Source of the DNA: Paenibacillus thiaminolyticus
GTDB taxonomy: Bacteria > Bacillota > Bacilli > Paenibacillales > Paenibacillaceae
Reading direction: 5' to 3'
DNA length: 64,000 bases
Assembly (NCBI RefSeq): GCF_007066085.1
Contig: NZ_CP041405.1
Location: forward strand, 4,915,001 to 4,979,000
Made by a program: the position numbers and the translations under genes. Positions 1 through 8,907 of the stretch are shown one piece after another (within the stretch, counting starts at the first letter, position 1; each line of letters begins with the position of its first letter). The notes under the pieces were generated by a model. That model saw only the letters and a list, made by a program, of their open reading frames with translations. It made no database searches and was not told where the DNA came from.

Positions 1-906
1 GACAAGATTGAAGCGGACGATTGGATGCCAGACGATTACCGCAACCAGTTAATCAAGCTGATATCGATGCACGGCGTGAGTGAAATTATGGGAGCGCTGC
101 CCGAGAAGGAATGGGTTCCGAAGGCGCCGACGCTGCGCCGCAAGCTGGCGATCATGGCCAAGGTGCAGGATGAGATGGGGCATGGACAGCTGCTGCTGCG
201 CGTCGCAGAGGATCTGATGGCGCCGCTTGGCCAGACCCGTGAGGATCTGCTGCGCAATCTGTTCTCCGGGAAGTTGAAGTTCCACAACGTCTTCCATATG
301 GAGGCGCCTACCTGGGCGGATGCCGGCGTCATCGCCTGGCTCGTCGACGGCGCGGCGATCATTACCCAGACGATGTCGCTGGAGACATCCTACGCGCCGT
401 ATGCCCGCGCGCTCCAGCGCATCTGCGCGGAAGAGAAATTCCATGCTCAGCATGGGGAGAGCATCGTGCTGGAGCTGGCCGAAGGGACGCCGGAGCAGCG
501 CCGGATGCTGCAGGAGGCAGTGAACCGTTGGTGGCCTTCCTTGCTGATGTTCTTCGGCCCGCCGGATGATGGGACCGTGTCCAGCAATCAGCAGCTGAAC
601 ATGCGCTACAAGATTCGCTCGCAGACGAACGAGGAGCTGCGGCAGGCCTTTTTCAATAAATATGTGAACCGGATTTTTCATCTGGGCTTGACGCTTCCAG
701 ATGACACGATCCGCTATGACGAAGCGGAAGGCGTCTGGCATTACCGGCAGCCCGACTGGGACCGCTTCGTGCAGATTGTGCGCGGGAACGGGCCTTGCTC
801 GGCACAGCGGCTGCGGCTGCGGAAGACATCCTACGAAGAGGCGAAATGGGTGCGCGACGCGATGCTGGCGCCCCGCACATCCTATGCGGCAGGAGGAGCG
901 ATATGA
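1..906 (+). CDS. paaA: PaaA, phenylacetyl-CoA 1,2-epoxidase catalytic subunit (5'-truncated by window)
   Basis: Catalytic di-iron subunit of the multicomponent monooxygenase that epoxidises the aromatic ring of phenylacetyl-CoA. The frame is open from base 1; the first ATG, at 25, sits inside the conserved DW-MPDxYR segment, so the true start lies upstream of the window. Ferritin-like iron-ligand motifs are visible: DEMGH in the first helix pair and EEKFH in the second. The C-terminal part (INRxWWP-like, FGP, RLxxRKxxYEEAKWV) follows the PaaA family. The stop overlaps the paaB start by 4 bases (ATGA), indicating translational coupling. The visible 301 codons are close to the full family length (about 310-330 aa). 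Confidence 0.96.
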   Translation, partial: DKIEADDWMPDDYRNQLIKLISMHGVSEIMGALPEKEWVPKAPTLRRKLAIMAKVQDEMGHGQLLLRVAEDLMAPLGQTREDLLRNLFSGKLKFHNVFHMEAPTWADAGVIAWLVDGAAIITQTMSLETSYAPYARALQRICAEEKFHAQHGESIVLELAEGTPEQRRMLQEAVNRWWPSLLMFFGPPDDGTVSSNQQLNMRYKIRSQTNEELRQAFFNKYVNRIFHLGLTLPDDTIRYDEAEGVWHYRQPDWDRFVQIVRGNGPCSAQRLRLRKTSYEEAKWVRDAMLAPRTSYAAGGAI

Positions 907-1244
907 GCAGCGAACGTGAGGAGCAGTTTGCCATCTATGAGGTGTTCAGCCAGAAGAGCCCGTCTGCCGGCTTCGCGCACCAGTTCAGCTTGCTGGCGCC
1001 CAACCCGGAAGCCGCGCTCATGATGGCGCGGGAGAACTTCATGCGCCGCGAGCCCTGCATCAATATCTGGGTCGTGAACCGCGACGATATCCATGGATTG
1101 TCGCCGGAGGAACGGGCGAGCCTCGAACGGCTGGACAACAAAAGCTATCGCGAGACGAAGGGCTACGGCGATGTGCAATCGAGGTGGCGCATCCACAAGG
1201 AAGCGTACGAGAGTAAAGCGGATATCGTCCGGAAGGAGGGCTGA
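903..1244 (+). CDS. paaB: PaaB, phenylacetyl-CoA epoxidase small subunit
   Basis: A 113-aa small subunit of the PaaABC(D) epoxidase, thought to bridge PaaAC heterodimers. The reading frame extends upstream inside paaA, but ATG 903 is chosen because the protein then begins MSSEREEQFAIYEVF, as in the family, and overlaps the paaA stop by 4 bases. The family pattern of FxQ..P..FxHxxSLxAP, then ALxxARENFxRRE and the VV region is evident. It is followed one base later by paaC after a strong ggaaggagg site. Function is from family membership; no catalytic residues are expected. Confidence 0.95.
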   Translation: MSSEREEQFAIYEVFSQKSPSAGFAHQFSLLAPNPEAALMMARENFMRREPCINIWVVNRDDIHGLSPEERASLERLDNKSYRETKGYGDVQSRWRIHKEAYESKADIVRKEG

Positions 1245-1245
1245 C

Positions 1246-2079
1246 ATGACAGAGCTTATTTGGACAGAGACGGCGGAAGAGGCCAAGCGCAGCCCGGAAT
1301 ATGCGCGGGCCTTGCAGGAATTGCTGCTCCAGATTGCAGACGATGACTATATTTTGGCTTACCGGGGATCGGAATGGCTAGGGCTGGCCCCTCACATCGA
1401 GGAAGATGTCGCCTTCTCGTCGATGGCGCAGGACATGATGGGGCATGCGGCGATGCTGTACGGGATGCTGGAGGAGCTGGGGGCCGGCAAGGCGGATGAT
1501 CTGGCGCATTTGCGCAGCCCGGAGGCGTTCCGCAATGCCATTCTGGCGGAGCGTCCGAACGGGCCGGGCGAGTATGCGGATGAGCCGCATTATGATTGGT
1601 CCTATGCGATTGCCCGCTGCTGCCTGTATGGCCTGTTCAAGGACATCCGGCTGGAAGCGTTGCGCCGGTCTTCGTATGTGCCGCTGGCGCAGACGGCAAG
1701 CAAAATGCAGCGCGAGCATCACTATCACATCCGGTATTGGCGCTCATGGTTCATGCGGCTGGCAGACAGCACGGACGAAGCGCGCTTGCGCTTGAACGCG
1801 GCTGTGGCTCAGGTGTGGAGCGATGTCGGCAGCCTGTTCCCGCTTGGCAGCGAGGAGGAAGCAATCGTCCGCTTCGGGCTGAGCATAGGCGGCGACGAAT
1901 TGGCGCGGCGGTGGAAGACGGCGGCGCAGAGCTTGTTCGAAGCGAGCGGGCTCGTATGGCCGGGAGACTGGGCCATTCCTGTCCGGAATGGACGCGACGG
2001 ACAGCATACCGACGATCTGGCGCAAGCCGTCGCCACCTTGTCGGAGGTGTACCGGATTGATCCGGCGGCTGGCTGGTAA
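1246..2079 (+). CDS. paaC: PaaC, phenylacetyl-CoA epoxidase structural subunit
   Basis: A 277-aa ferritin-like subunit that pairs with PaaA and supports the catalytic subunit. ATG 1246 follows ggaaggaggg at ideal spacing; the longer open frame upstream lies inside paaB and is rejected. Helical segments such as LLQIADDDYILAYRGSEW, the MAQDMMGHAAMLYG segment and MQREHHYHIRYWRSW match PaaC. In the family, PaaC has lost a functional di-iron centre; that role is known from the family and not shown here. The gene ends 15 bases before paaD. Confidence 0.95.
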   Translation: MTELIWTETAEEAKRSPEYARALQELLLQIADDDYILAYRGSEWLGLAPHIEEDVAFSSMAQDMMGHAAMLYGMLEELGAGKADDLAHLRSPEAFRNAILAERPNGPGEYADEPHYDWSYAIARCCLYGLFKDIRLEALRRSSYVPLAQTASKMQREHHYHIRYWRSWFMRLADSTDEARLRLNAAVAQVWSDVGSLFPLGSEEEAIVRFGLSIGGDELARRWKTAAQSLFEASGLVWPGDWAIPVRNGRDGQHTDDLAQAVATLSEVYRIDPAAGW

Positions 2080-2094
2080 AGGGGGAGGTTCATC

Positions 2095-2595
2095 ATGACG
2101 CAGCAGACCCGGCAAATGCTGACGGGGCTGGAGGAGCGAATCTGGACATTGCTGCGGGAGGTCAAAGATCCGGAAATACCCGTCATCAGCATGATCGAGA
2201 TGGGCATGATCCACAGGGTGGTTATCGACGAGGGCGCCGTGGACGTTGAGGTGCTGCCGACCTTCATTGGCTGTCCCGCTCTGGACATGATGAAGAGCGA
2301 AATTCAGGAGAAGCTGCTCTCCATCGAGGGAGTGCGCGAGGTGAGCGTCCGCTTCCTGCGGGAGCCGGCCTGGACCTCGGATCGGATTAGCGGCGATGGC
2401 AGGGAGAAGCTGCGTTCGTTCGGCATCGTTGCACCGCCGCGCGGCTGCCCGCCCGGCGAGGATTGGGAGGTGCGGTGCCCCTACTGCGATTCGCCGCATA
2501 CCCGTATGGACAATATGTTCGGTCCGGCAGCTTGCCGCAGCATTTTATATTGCAAGCACTGTAAAAATCCGTTCGAAGCCTTGAAAGTGTTGTGA
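2095..2595 (+). CDS. paaD: PaaD, epoxidase maturation protein (MIP18/DUF59 plus zinc ribbon)
   Basis: A 166-aa protein of the MIP18/DUF59 type, believed to act in iron or Fe-S maturation of the PaaABC epoxidase. Residues about 10-90 form the DUF59 domain (VKDPEIPVISMIEMGMI, then TFIGCPALDMM with its conserved Cys). Residues about 125-160 form a zinc-ribbon-like tail with CPYC and CKHC pairs. It starts at ATG 2095 after gggggagg. In Escherichia coli paaD is followed by paaE, the reductase; here a 121-bp gap and an aldehyde dehydrogenase follow instead. Confidence 0.94.
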   Translation: MTQQTRQMLTGLEERIWTLLREVKDPEIPVISMIEMGMIHRVVIDEGAVDVEVLPTFIGCPALDMMKSEIQEKLLSIEGVREVSVRFLREPAWTSDRISGDGREKLRSFGIVAPPRGCPPGEDWEVRCPYCDSPHTRMDNMFGPAACRSILYCKHCKNPFEALKVL

Positions 2596-2716
2596 GGAAA
2601 TAGGAGCAATCATAGACTAGTGACAAGCAAGATAAGGCAAGGAAAATATTGCGCACGATTGCGCAGCCTCTGAAGCGGAGCAAGCTGCAGAGGAAGAGGG
2701 AGGGTATCTAATTACG

Positions 2717-4177
2717 ATGGAAAAAAGCATGCAGACCGTAGAAGTGAAGTCGATGTTCATTAACGGAGAATGGACGCAGTCGCAGGGCGGCGGCACGCTC
2801 CGCGTCGTCAATCCGGCAACCGGAGAGGAAGTCGGGACGGTAAGCTATGGCGACGGCAAGGATGCGAGAGCCGCCATCGAGGCGGCCCATCAAGCCTTCC
2901 CGGGCTGGTCCCGCCTGACTGCCCGCGAGCGTTCGAAATATTTATATCAATTGTACGAACTGGTGCGCAGCCACCGCGATGAGCTGGCAGGCATCATCTC
3001 GGCCGAGATGGGCAAGCCGCTCCGGGAGGCCAAGGGCGAAGTGCTGGGGGCAGCCGACAACTTCATGTGGTATGCAGAGGAAGCGAAGCGGGTGTACGGC
3101 GAGACGGTGCCGTCTTCCGTGCCGAACAAGCGGATTATGGTCAGCCGCCAGCCGGTTGGCGTCGTCGGAGCGATTACGCCGTGGAACTTCCCGGTTAATA
3201 TGGTCGCACGGAAGATTGCGCCCGCACTGGCCGCGGGGTGCACCGTCGTCTTGAAGCCGGCGGAGAGCACGCCGCTGAGCGCGATTCGGCTGTTCGAGCT
3301 GATTGCGCAAGCCGGGTTCCCGGCCGGAGTCGCCAATCTGGTCATCGGGCAGCCGGAGGCGGTCGGCCAGGAATTGCTCGATAATCCGAAGGTGCGCAAA
3401 ATCGCCTTCACCGGCTCGACGCGCGTCGGCAAGCTGTTGATGGAAGGGGCGGCCAAGCATGTCAAGCGGGTCAGTCTGGAATTAGGCGGGCATGCGCCAT
3501 TTATCGTGTTCGAGGATGCGGATCTGGACGCGGCAGTCGCGGGGCTGTTCGAGAGCAAATTTCGCAATTCGGGGCAGATGTGCATCTGCACGAATCGCCT
3601 GTACGTGCATGAATCTGTGGCGGAGGCCTTCAGTGCCAAGCTGGTCGAACGGCTGAGCAAGGCGAAGGTCGGCGACGGCCGCAGCAAGGAAACGGAAATC
3701 GGCCCGCTCGTAAATCAACGGGCGCTCGATAAAGTATTGCGCCATATCCAGGATGCCCAGGATAAAGGCGGGCAGGTCGTGTTCGGCGGCAAGCGCTTGG
3801 CGGAGGGCGAGTACGGCAAAGGCTTCTATTGCGAGCCGACCCTGATTACCGACGTGACCAAGGAGATGGAGATCGCCTTCGAGGAGACGTTCGGTCCGGT
3901 CGTGCCGATGATGACGTTCACGGACGAAGCAGCGGTCATCGAGATGGCGAACGATACGCCATACGGCTTGGCCGCTTATGTGTATACGCGTGACAACAGC
4001 CGCTGTTTCCGCCTGGCGGAGGCGCTGGACTATGGCATCGTGGGCATTAACGACGGTTCGCCGGCGCAGACGCAGGCGCCGTTCGGCGGCTGGAAGGAGA
4101 GCGGGCTCGGCCTGGAGGGCGGACGGTACGGGATGGACGCCTTTTTGGAGACGAAGTTCGTCTCGTTCGGGATGTAA
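2717..4177 (+). CDS. NAD(P)-dependent aldehyde dehydrogenase, succinate-semialdehyde dehydrogenase-like
   Basis: A full-length (486 aa) aldehyde dehydrogenase. The general-base Glu255 lies in SLELGGHAPF and the nucleophile Cys289 in GQMCICTNR; the Rossmann motif FTGSTRVGK is at about 231-239. The C-terminal QAPFGGWKESGLGLEGG resembles GabD-type semialdehyde dehydrogenases. Because the operon has no PaaZ fusion, this enzyme is a reasonable candidate for oxidising the open-chain semialdehyde-CoA made after oxepin-CoA ring opening; that is inference. A plain succinate-semialdehyde or phenylacetaldehyde dehydrogenase role is the alternative. ATG 2717 is used; the nearest purine-rich site (agggaggg) is rather far, so ATG 2729 is possible. 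Confidence 0.9.
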   Translation: MEKSMQTVEVKSMFINGEWTQSQGGGTLRVVNPATGEEVGTVSYGDGKDARAAIEAAHQAFPGWSRLTARERSKYLYQLYELVRSHRDELAGIISAEMGKPLREAKGEVLGAADNFMWYAEEAKRVYGETVPSSVPNKRIMVSRQPVGVVGAITPWNFPVNMVARKIAPALAAGCTVVLKPAESTPLSAIRLFELIAQAGFPAGVANLVIGQPEAVGQELLDNPKVRKIAFTGSTRVGKLLMEGAAKHVKRVSLELGGHAPFIVFEDADLDAAVAGLFESKFRNSGQMCICTNRLYVHESVAEAFSAKLVERLSKAKVGDGRSKETEIGPLVNQRALDKVLRHIQDAQDKGGQVVFGGKRLAEGEYGKGFYCEPTLITDVTKEMEIAFEETFGPVVPMMTFTDEAAVIEMANDTPYGLAAYVYTRDNSRCFRLAEALDYGIVGINDGSPAQTQAPFGGWKESGLGLEGGRYGMDAFLETKFVSFGM

Positions 4178-4230
4178 GGAGATTGATGGATTTGATGAAT
4201 TGATTTCGATAGATAAGGGAGGACAAATTC

Positions 4231-4533
4231 ATGGTCAAATTAATTGCTATTTATCGCAAGCCCGAGGATGTCGAAGCGTTTAACGAGCATTATTTCCAGA
4301 CTCATGCCCCGCTGGCGGCGAAGATGCCCGGCCTCGTGAAGATGGAGGTGGGAACGATTTATGGAACGCCTATGGGCGAGAGCGATCTGCACCTGATTTG
4401 CGAGATGTATTTCGAATCGAAGGAGGCCTTGAAGGCAGCCTTGTCGTCCCCGGAGGGCAAGGCGTCGGGCAAGGATCTGATGGGATTTGCCGGCAAAGTG
4501 GTGTCGATGCATATGGCGGAGGTGCACGAGTGA
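4231..4533 (+). CDS. EthD-family small protein
   Basis: A 100-aa dimeric alpha/beta-barrel type protein. The N-terminal signature VKLIAIYRKPEDVEAFNEHYFQ followed by HAPLAAKMPGL is typical of the EthD family, small proteins found beside oxygenase and aromatic-degradation genes. The precise reaction is not known; members have been suggested to assist or detoxify pathway intermediates. It starts at ATG 4231 behind taagggagg and its stop overlaps the paaI GTG start (GTGA, 4530-4533), so it is firmly within the paa operon. Confidence 0.85.
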   Translation: MVKLIAIYRKPEDVEAFNEHYFQTHAPLAAKMPGLVKMEVGTIYGTPMGESDLHLICEMYFESKEALKAALSSPEGKASGKDLMGFAGKVVSMHMAEVHE

Positions 4534-4991
4534 GCCAGCCGACGCATCGCAACCGGTTCAACGATCTGCTCGGAATCGAGGTCGTTCAGCTTCAGCGCGA
4601 CGGCTGCGTCATGCAATTGCATATCCGCCCCGATCTCCATAATAGTCTCGAAGGCGTCGTGCATGGCGGCGTGACGAATACGCTGGCCGACGTCGCCATG
4701 GGCCATGCGGCTGTGCCCCCGGTTGATGGAGTGCAGCAGTGCGTGACCGTGGAGAGCAAAATCAATTATTTGTCCCCGGCCATCGGCGAACTGCTCGTGG
4801 TGGAGGCCCGAGTGCTGAAGCGAGGGCGCAATCTGATCGTGACGGACGCGCGCATCACCTGCGACGGGAAGCTTGTCGCCGTCTCTTCGGGAACCTACGC
4901 GCGCGTCAACTCGGGACGGTGGGAACGGCGGGCGGAGATGCCGGCCGCGAAGGATATGCCGGCCGCGGACATGAAGGGGAAGCGGCCATAA
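4530..4991 (+). CDS. paaI: PaaI-type hotdog thioesterase
   Basis: A 153-aa hotdog-fold acyl-CoA thioesterase. The family signature HNSLEGVVHGGVTNTLADVAMGHA (residues about 31-54) is present, with the catalytic-type Asp in TLAD. In the phenylacetate pathway PaaI releases CoA from blocked or toxic ring-hydroxylated intermediates. GTG 4530 is chosen: it overlaps the preceding stop by 4 bases and gives the usual family N-terminus, whereas the longer open frame (from 4398) lies in the EthD gene. The tail after about residue 125 has a repeated PAAKDMPAADMK segment that is probably disordered. Confidence 0.92.
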   Translation: MSQPTHRNRFNDLLGIEVVQLQRDGCVMQLHIRPDLHNSLEGVVHGGVTNTLADVAMGHAAVPPVDGVQQCVTVESKINYLSPAIGELLVVEARVLKRGRNLIVTDARITCDGKLVAVSSGTYARVNSGRWERRAEMPAAKDMPAADMKGKRP

Positions 4992-5055
4992 GGCGAAGGG
5001 ACAGAAAAGTACCCGTCCCCAAGGAGCGGCGGGAAGAGAGGGGCTGATCGAATCG

Positions 5056-5922
5056 ATGGAGCAGCAGGAGCTGAGGCAGAGGCAGGTGCCAGTGCAGGAT
5101 CATGGGCAGGTCCCGGTGCAGGAGCTGGAGACGGAGCAGTCAGTGATGCTGGATCATCACGGCGATCACGGGGAGGTCGCCATCATTACGCTGAATCGGC
5201 CTGGCGAATTGAACGCCTTCAATTATGAGGCGCTGGTGCGGCTTGGCGGGATCGTCGAGGAGATCCGGCAGGACCGCCAGCGGATTCGGGCCGTCATCGT
5301 GACGGGAACGGGCCGCGCCTTCAGCGCGGGGGCCGATCTGAAGGAGCGGCGCACGCTGAATGAGCAGCAGGTGCGCCGCAATGTGCGAGCGATCCGTGAT
5401 GTGTTCACCGCCATCGAGGAGCTTCCGCAGCCGACGATTGCGGCGGTGAACGGATATGCGTTCGGCGGCGGCTTCGAATTGACGCTCGCCTGCGATTTCC
5501 GCTTTGCGGTCCGGGATGCCCGCCTGGGCCTCCCTGAGGTGAGCCTGGGCATCATACCCGGGGCGGGCGGAACGCAGCGGCTGCCGCGGCTCATCGGGCC
5601 GGCGAAGGCGAAGGAGCTCATCCTGACCGCACGGAAGATTAGCGCCGAAGAGGCGCTGCAATACGGGCTGCTGAGCGGAATAGCCGATGACGCGGAGCAG
5701 CTCCGCCGGATGGCGCTCGAATTGGCCAATGAGATCGCCGCCAATGCGCCGCTCGCGGTCTTTCAGGCCAAATATGCGATGAACCGGGGCAGCAGCGTTG
5801 ATCTGCACTCCGGCTTGGAGGTTGAGGCGCAAGCTTACGAGATGATTATCCCGACGAAGGACCGGGCAGAGGCGTTGGCAGCCTTTGCGGACAAACGAAA
5901 GCCTGTCTTCCGTGGGGAGTAG
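5056..5922 (+). CDS. Enoyl-CoA hydratase/isomerase (crotonase) 1 of the paa operon
   Basis: A 288-aa crotonase. The oxyanion-hole segment AFSAGADLKE and both catalytic Glu-type positions are present (GGGFELTLACD and LPEVSLGIIPGAGGTQRL), so it should be an active hydratase. Compared with the usual length of about 260 aa, it has an extra 30 N-terminal residues rich in Gln and Glu (QQELRQRQVPVQDHGQVPV). A start at the internal Met near residue 31 cannot be excluded, but ATG 5056 has a nearby agaggggc site. Its likely role is hydration in the post-ring-opening beta-oxidation of the phenylacetate pathway; the exact paa letter is not assignable. Confidence 0.9.
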   Translation: MEQQELRQRQVPVQDHGQVPVQELETEQSVMLDHHGDHGEVAIITLNRPGELNAFNYEALVRLGGIVEEIRQDRQRIRAVIVTGTGRAFSAGADLKERRTLNEQQVRRNVRAIRDVFTAIEELPQPTIAAVNGYAFGGGFELTLACDFRFAVRDARLGLPEVSLGIIPGAGGTQRLPRLIGPAKAKELILTARKISAEEALQYGLLSGIADDAEQLRRMALELANEIAANAPLAVFQAKYAMNRGSSVDLHSGLEVEAQAYEMIIPTKDRAEALAAFADKRKPVFRGE

Positions 5923-5933
5923 GAGGGTAGCGC

Positions 5934-7289
5934 GTGATATTCAATGTCGAAATGGAAACGATGCCGCGCGAGCGGATGCGGTCACTCCAATTGGAGAGAC
6001 TCCGTTACACCGTCAAGCGGGCATATGACCGGGTGCCTTTTCACCGTGCCGCGCTGGATCGGGCCGGCCTGGCGCCGGAGGACATTCGCAGTCTGGAGGA
6101 CCTCCGCCGTCTGCCGTTCATGCAGAAATCCGATCTGCGCGATCATTATCCGTTCGGATTGTTCGCGGCCGAGATGAGCGACATTGTACGCATTCACGGC
6201 TCATCCGGCACGAGGGGCAAGCCGATTGTTGTCGGTTACACGAAGCGGGATATTGAAGCCTGGGCGGACATTGTCGCGCGCGCCATCTGCTGCGCGGGCG
6301 GCCGGCCCGGGGATATTTTTCACAATGCATATGGTTATGGCTTGTTCACGGGCGGACTGGGCCTGCATTACGGCATCGAGCGTCTGGGCGCGGTCGCCGT
6401 GCCCGTATCGGGAGGGAATACGCCCCGGCAGATTACGCTCATTCAGGATTTCAAGCCGCGCGGCCTGTCGGGCACGCCGTCCTATATTTTGAATCTGGTG
6501 GAGGAAATGCGCAAGCAGGGCATCGACACCCGGGAGACGAGCGTCGAGTACGGCATTTTCGGCGCGGAGCCGTGGTCGGAGGAGATGCGCCGCCATCTGG
6601 AGGATGCGCTTGGCATCAAGGCGATCGACATTTATGGCTTGAGCGAGGTGCTCGGGCCCGGCGTCGCGATTGAATGCCAGGAAGCGCAGGAGGGGCTCCA
6701 TATTGCCGAGGATCATTTCTTGGCGGAGGTGGTCGATCGCGAGACGGGCGAACCGCTGCCGTACGGGCAGGAAGGCGAGCTGGTGTTCACCTCGCTGACC
6801 AAGGAAGCGTTCCCGGTCATCCGGTACCGGACGGGCGATATTGCGTCGCTTCATCCCGGCACATGCCAGTGCGGCCGCACGACGATGCGGATGTCGCGGA
6901 TTAAGGGAAGAGTGGATGACATGCTGATTATCCGCGGCGTCAACGTCTATCCGACGGAGCTGGAGGCGGTGCTGCTCAATTACTCCCAGCTCGCTCCCCA
7001 TTATCAAGTCGTCATTGAGCGTGATAATACCCTCGACCGCTTCGAGGTTCATTGCGAGATTACGCCGGAATTCAGGAGCCAGGTAGGCGGAGTTCAGGGG
7101 AGCCGGGAAGTGGCCGAACTGGTGAAGGAGATCGGCAAGGAGATCAAATACTCGCTCGGCGTCTCGGTCCTGCTGCATGTGAACGAGCCGAATTCGATCG
7201 CGCGCAGCGAAGGCAAAGCCGTCCGCATCGTCGACAACCGCAAGCGGGCGGCAGCAGTTCAAGAAAACGAAGGAGTGGAGGCGGGATGA
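5934..7289 (+). CDS. paaK: Phenylacetate-CoA ligase
   Basis: A 451-aa AMP-forming ligase that activates phenylacetate to phenylacetyl-CoA, the first pathway step. Family marks are the phosphate-binding loop HGSSGTRGKPIVVGYT (about 84-99), AYGYGLFTGGLG, the adenylation segment DIYGLSEVLGPG and YRTGDI, followed by the RIKGRVDDMLIIRGVNVYP hinge. The frame begins with GTG 5934 (upstream site aggaggg); the protein then starts MIFNVEMETMPRERM, which fits PaaK. The stop overlaps the next start by 4 bases (ATGA at 7286-7289). Confidence 0.96.
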   Translation: MIFNVEMETMPRERMRSLQLERLRYTVKRAYDRVPFHRAALDRAGLAPEDIRSLEDLRRLPFMQKSDLRDHYPFGLFAAEMSDIVRIHGSSGTRGKPIVVGYTKRDIEAWADIVARAICCAGGRPGDIFHNAYGYGLFTGGLGLHYGIERLGAVAVPVSGGNTPRQITLIQDFKPRGLSGTPSYILNLVEEMRKQGIDTRETSVEYGIFGAEPWSEEMRRHLEDALGIKAIDIYGLSEVLGPGVAIECQEAQEGLHIAEDHFLAEVVDRETGEPLPYGQEGELVFTSLTKEAFPVIRYRTGDIASLHPGTCQCGRTTMRMSRIKGRVDDMLIIRGVNVYPTELEAVLLNYSQLAPHYQVVIERDNTLDRFEVHCEITPEFRSQVGGVQGSREVAELVKEIGKEIKYSLGVSVLLHVNEPNSIARSEGKAVRIVDNRKRAAAVQENEGVEAG

Positions 7290-8068
7290 CGACGAAGCTT
7301 GGCAACGTTGTGACCGTGTCGTCGGCCGGAGCGGTGGGCGTGCTTGCCCTGAACCGGCCTGACGTGCTGAATGCCTTGAATCGCGAGCTGATGCAGGAGC
7401 TCGTGGCGGAGCTGGAGCGGATGGACCGGGACGATGCCGTGAAGGCGATCGTCATTACGGGAAATGATCAGGCCTTCGCGGCCGGAGCGGATATTAAGGA
7501 AATGGCGGATGAATCCGCCGTATCGCTGCTGCTGAAGCGGCAGTTCGATGTCTGGGATCGCATCGGCGGCATTGAGAAGCCGATCATCGCCGCCGTGAGC
7601 GGGCATGTGCTCGGCGGAGGCTGCGAGCTGATGATGAACTGCGATCTCGTCGTCGCCTCGGATACGGCGCGCTTCGGGCAGCCGGAGATTCGGCTTGGCG
7701 TCATGCCCGGCGCCGGCGGTACGCAGCGGCTGACGAGGGCGGTGGGACTGCGCAAGGCGATGGAGCTGCTGCTGACCGGGGACACGATGCCGGCGGAAGA
7801 GGCTCTGCGCTGCGGGTTGATTAACAAGGTGGCGCCCGTCGAGCTCTATCTCCAGGAGGCGCTGAAGCTGGCGCACCGCATTGCTGCCCAGCCGCCGCTG
7901 GCTGTTCGCCTTATCAAGCAGGCGGTTCGCAAGGCGGAGGATCTTCCGTTGGCCGAAGGGCTTGATTATGAGCGCCAATGCTTCTACCTGTTGTTCGCGA
8001 GCGAGGATCAGAAGGAAGGCATGGGCGCTTTTCAAGAGAAGCGCAATCCCCAATTCAAGGGCAGATAG
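7286..8068 (+). CDS. paaF: Enoyl-CoA hydratase, PaaF-like
   Basis: A 260-aa crotonase of standard length. AFAAGADIKEM forms the oxyanion-hole segment, and the two catalytic Glu-type positions are visible in GGGCELMMNCD and QPEIRLGVMPGAGGTQRL. It most resembles short-chain enoyl-CoA hydratases such as PaaF, which hydrates 2,3-dehydroadipyl-CoA. ATG 7286 overlaps the paaK stop; the longer open frame is inside paaK and is rejected. It is followed 8 bases later by the PaaG-like gene after aggaggag. Confidence 0.88.
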   Translation: MTTKLGNVVTVSSAGAVGVLALNRPDVLNALNRELMQELVAELERMDRDDAVKAIVITGNDQAFAAGADIKEMADESAVSLLLKRQFDVWDRIGGIEKPIIAAVSGHVLGGGCELMMNCDLVVASDTARFGQPEIRLGVMPGAGGTQRLTRAVGLRKAMELLLTGDTMPAEEALRCGLINKVAPVELYLQEALKLAHRIAAQPPLAVRLIKQAVRKAEDLPLAEGLDYERQCFYLLFASEDQKEGMGAFQEKRNPQFKGR

Positions 8069-8076
8069 GAGGAGAC

Positions 8077-8904
8077 ATGGCCGTGTACGAGACGATTCTG
8101 TATGAAGTATCAGCGGGCGTGGCCCGAATTACGATGAACCGGCCGGATAAGTACAATGCCTTCACCGGGCGGATGATTGCCGAGATGATCGCTGCGTTCC
8201 GCCAAGCGGGCAAAGACGCGGCAGTGCGCTGCATCATCCTGACCGGGGCAGGCAAAGCGTTCAACGCGGGACAGGATCTGGGCGATGTGCCGGGAGCCGA
8301 TGGGCACACTGCAGACGGTAAAGCTGCAGACGGGCAAGCCGCGGCCGGAAATCACGGCGATATGCTGCGCTCGCGCTACAATCCGCTGATTACGCAGATC
8401 CGCAACACGGAGCTGCCGGTTATTGCGTCCGTGAACGGGGTGGCGGCAGGAGCGGGGATGAGCCTCGCTCTCGCTTGCGACCTGCGGGTGATGTCCGAGC
8501 GGGCTTATTTCGTCAGCGCGTTCGTCAATATCGGGCTCGTCCCCGATTCGGGGGGCTGCTACTTCCTGCCCCGTCTCGTCGGCCTGGCCAAGGCGATGGA
8601 GATCGCCACGATCCGGGATCGCGTCACGGCGGAAGAGGCGCATCGAATAGGTCTCGTCAATCGCATTTGCTCCGCCGAACGGCTGGACGAGGAAGCGGAC
8701 GCGCTTGCGGCTAGGCTAGCTCAGCTTCCGACGCGGGCCGTCGGGCTGATGAAGCGGACGATGAACCGCGGGCTGGAGATGGATCTGGCGCAGACGCTGG
8801 AGCAAGAGGCGTATGCCCAGGAGATCGCCGGGCGGACGGAGGATCACCGGGAAGGCATGCAAGCCTTTCTGGAAAAGCGGACGCCCGTGTTCAAGGGGGT
8901 GTAG
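8077..8904 (+). CDS. paaG: PaaG-like 1,2-epoxyphenylacetyl-CoA isomerase
   Basis: A 275-aa crotonase of the PaaG subgroup. PaaG converts the ring epoxide to oxepin-CoA and also shifts double bonds later in the route. The usual first catalytic Glu is replaced (GAGMSLALACD) and the second site carries Asp in NIGLVPDSGGCYFLPRLVG, the pattern known for PaaG. The insertion GADGHTADGKAADGQAAAGN at about residues 71-90 is a small, low-complexity addition absent from the standard family length of about 262 aa. ATG 8077 follows aggaggag at good spacing. Confidence 0.9.
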   Translation: MAVYETILYEVSAGVARITMNRPDKYNAFTGRMIAEMIAAFRQAGKDAAVRCIILTGAGKAFNAGQDLGDVPGADGHTADGKAADGQAAAGNHGDMLRSRYNPLITQIRNTELPVIASVNGVAAGAGMSLALACDLRVMSERAYFVSAFVNIGLVPDSGGCYFLPRLVGLAKAMEIATIRDRVTAEEAHRIGLVNRICSAERLDEEADALAARLAQLPTRAVGLMKRTMNRGLEMDLAQTLEQEAYAQEIAGRTEDHREGMQAFLEKRTPVFKGV

Positions 8905-8907
8905 CCG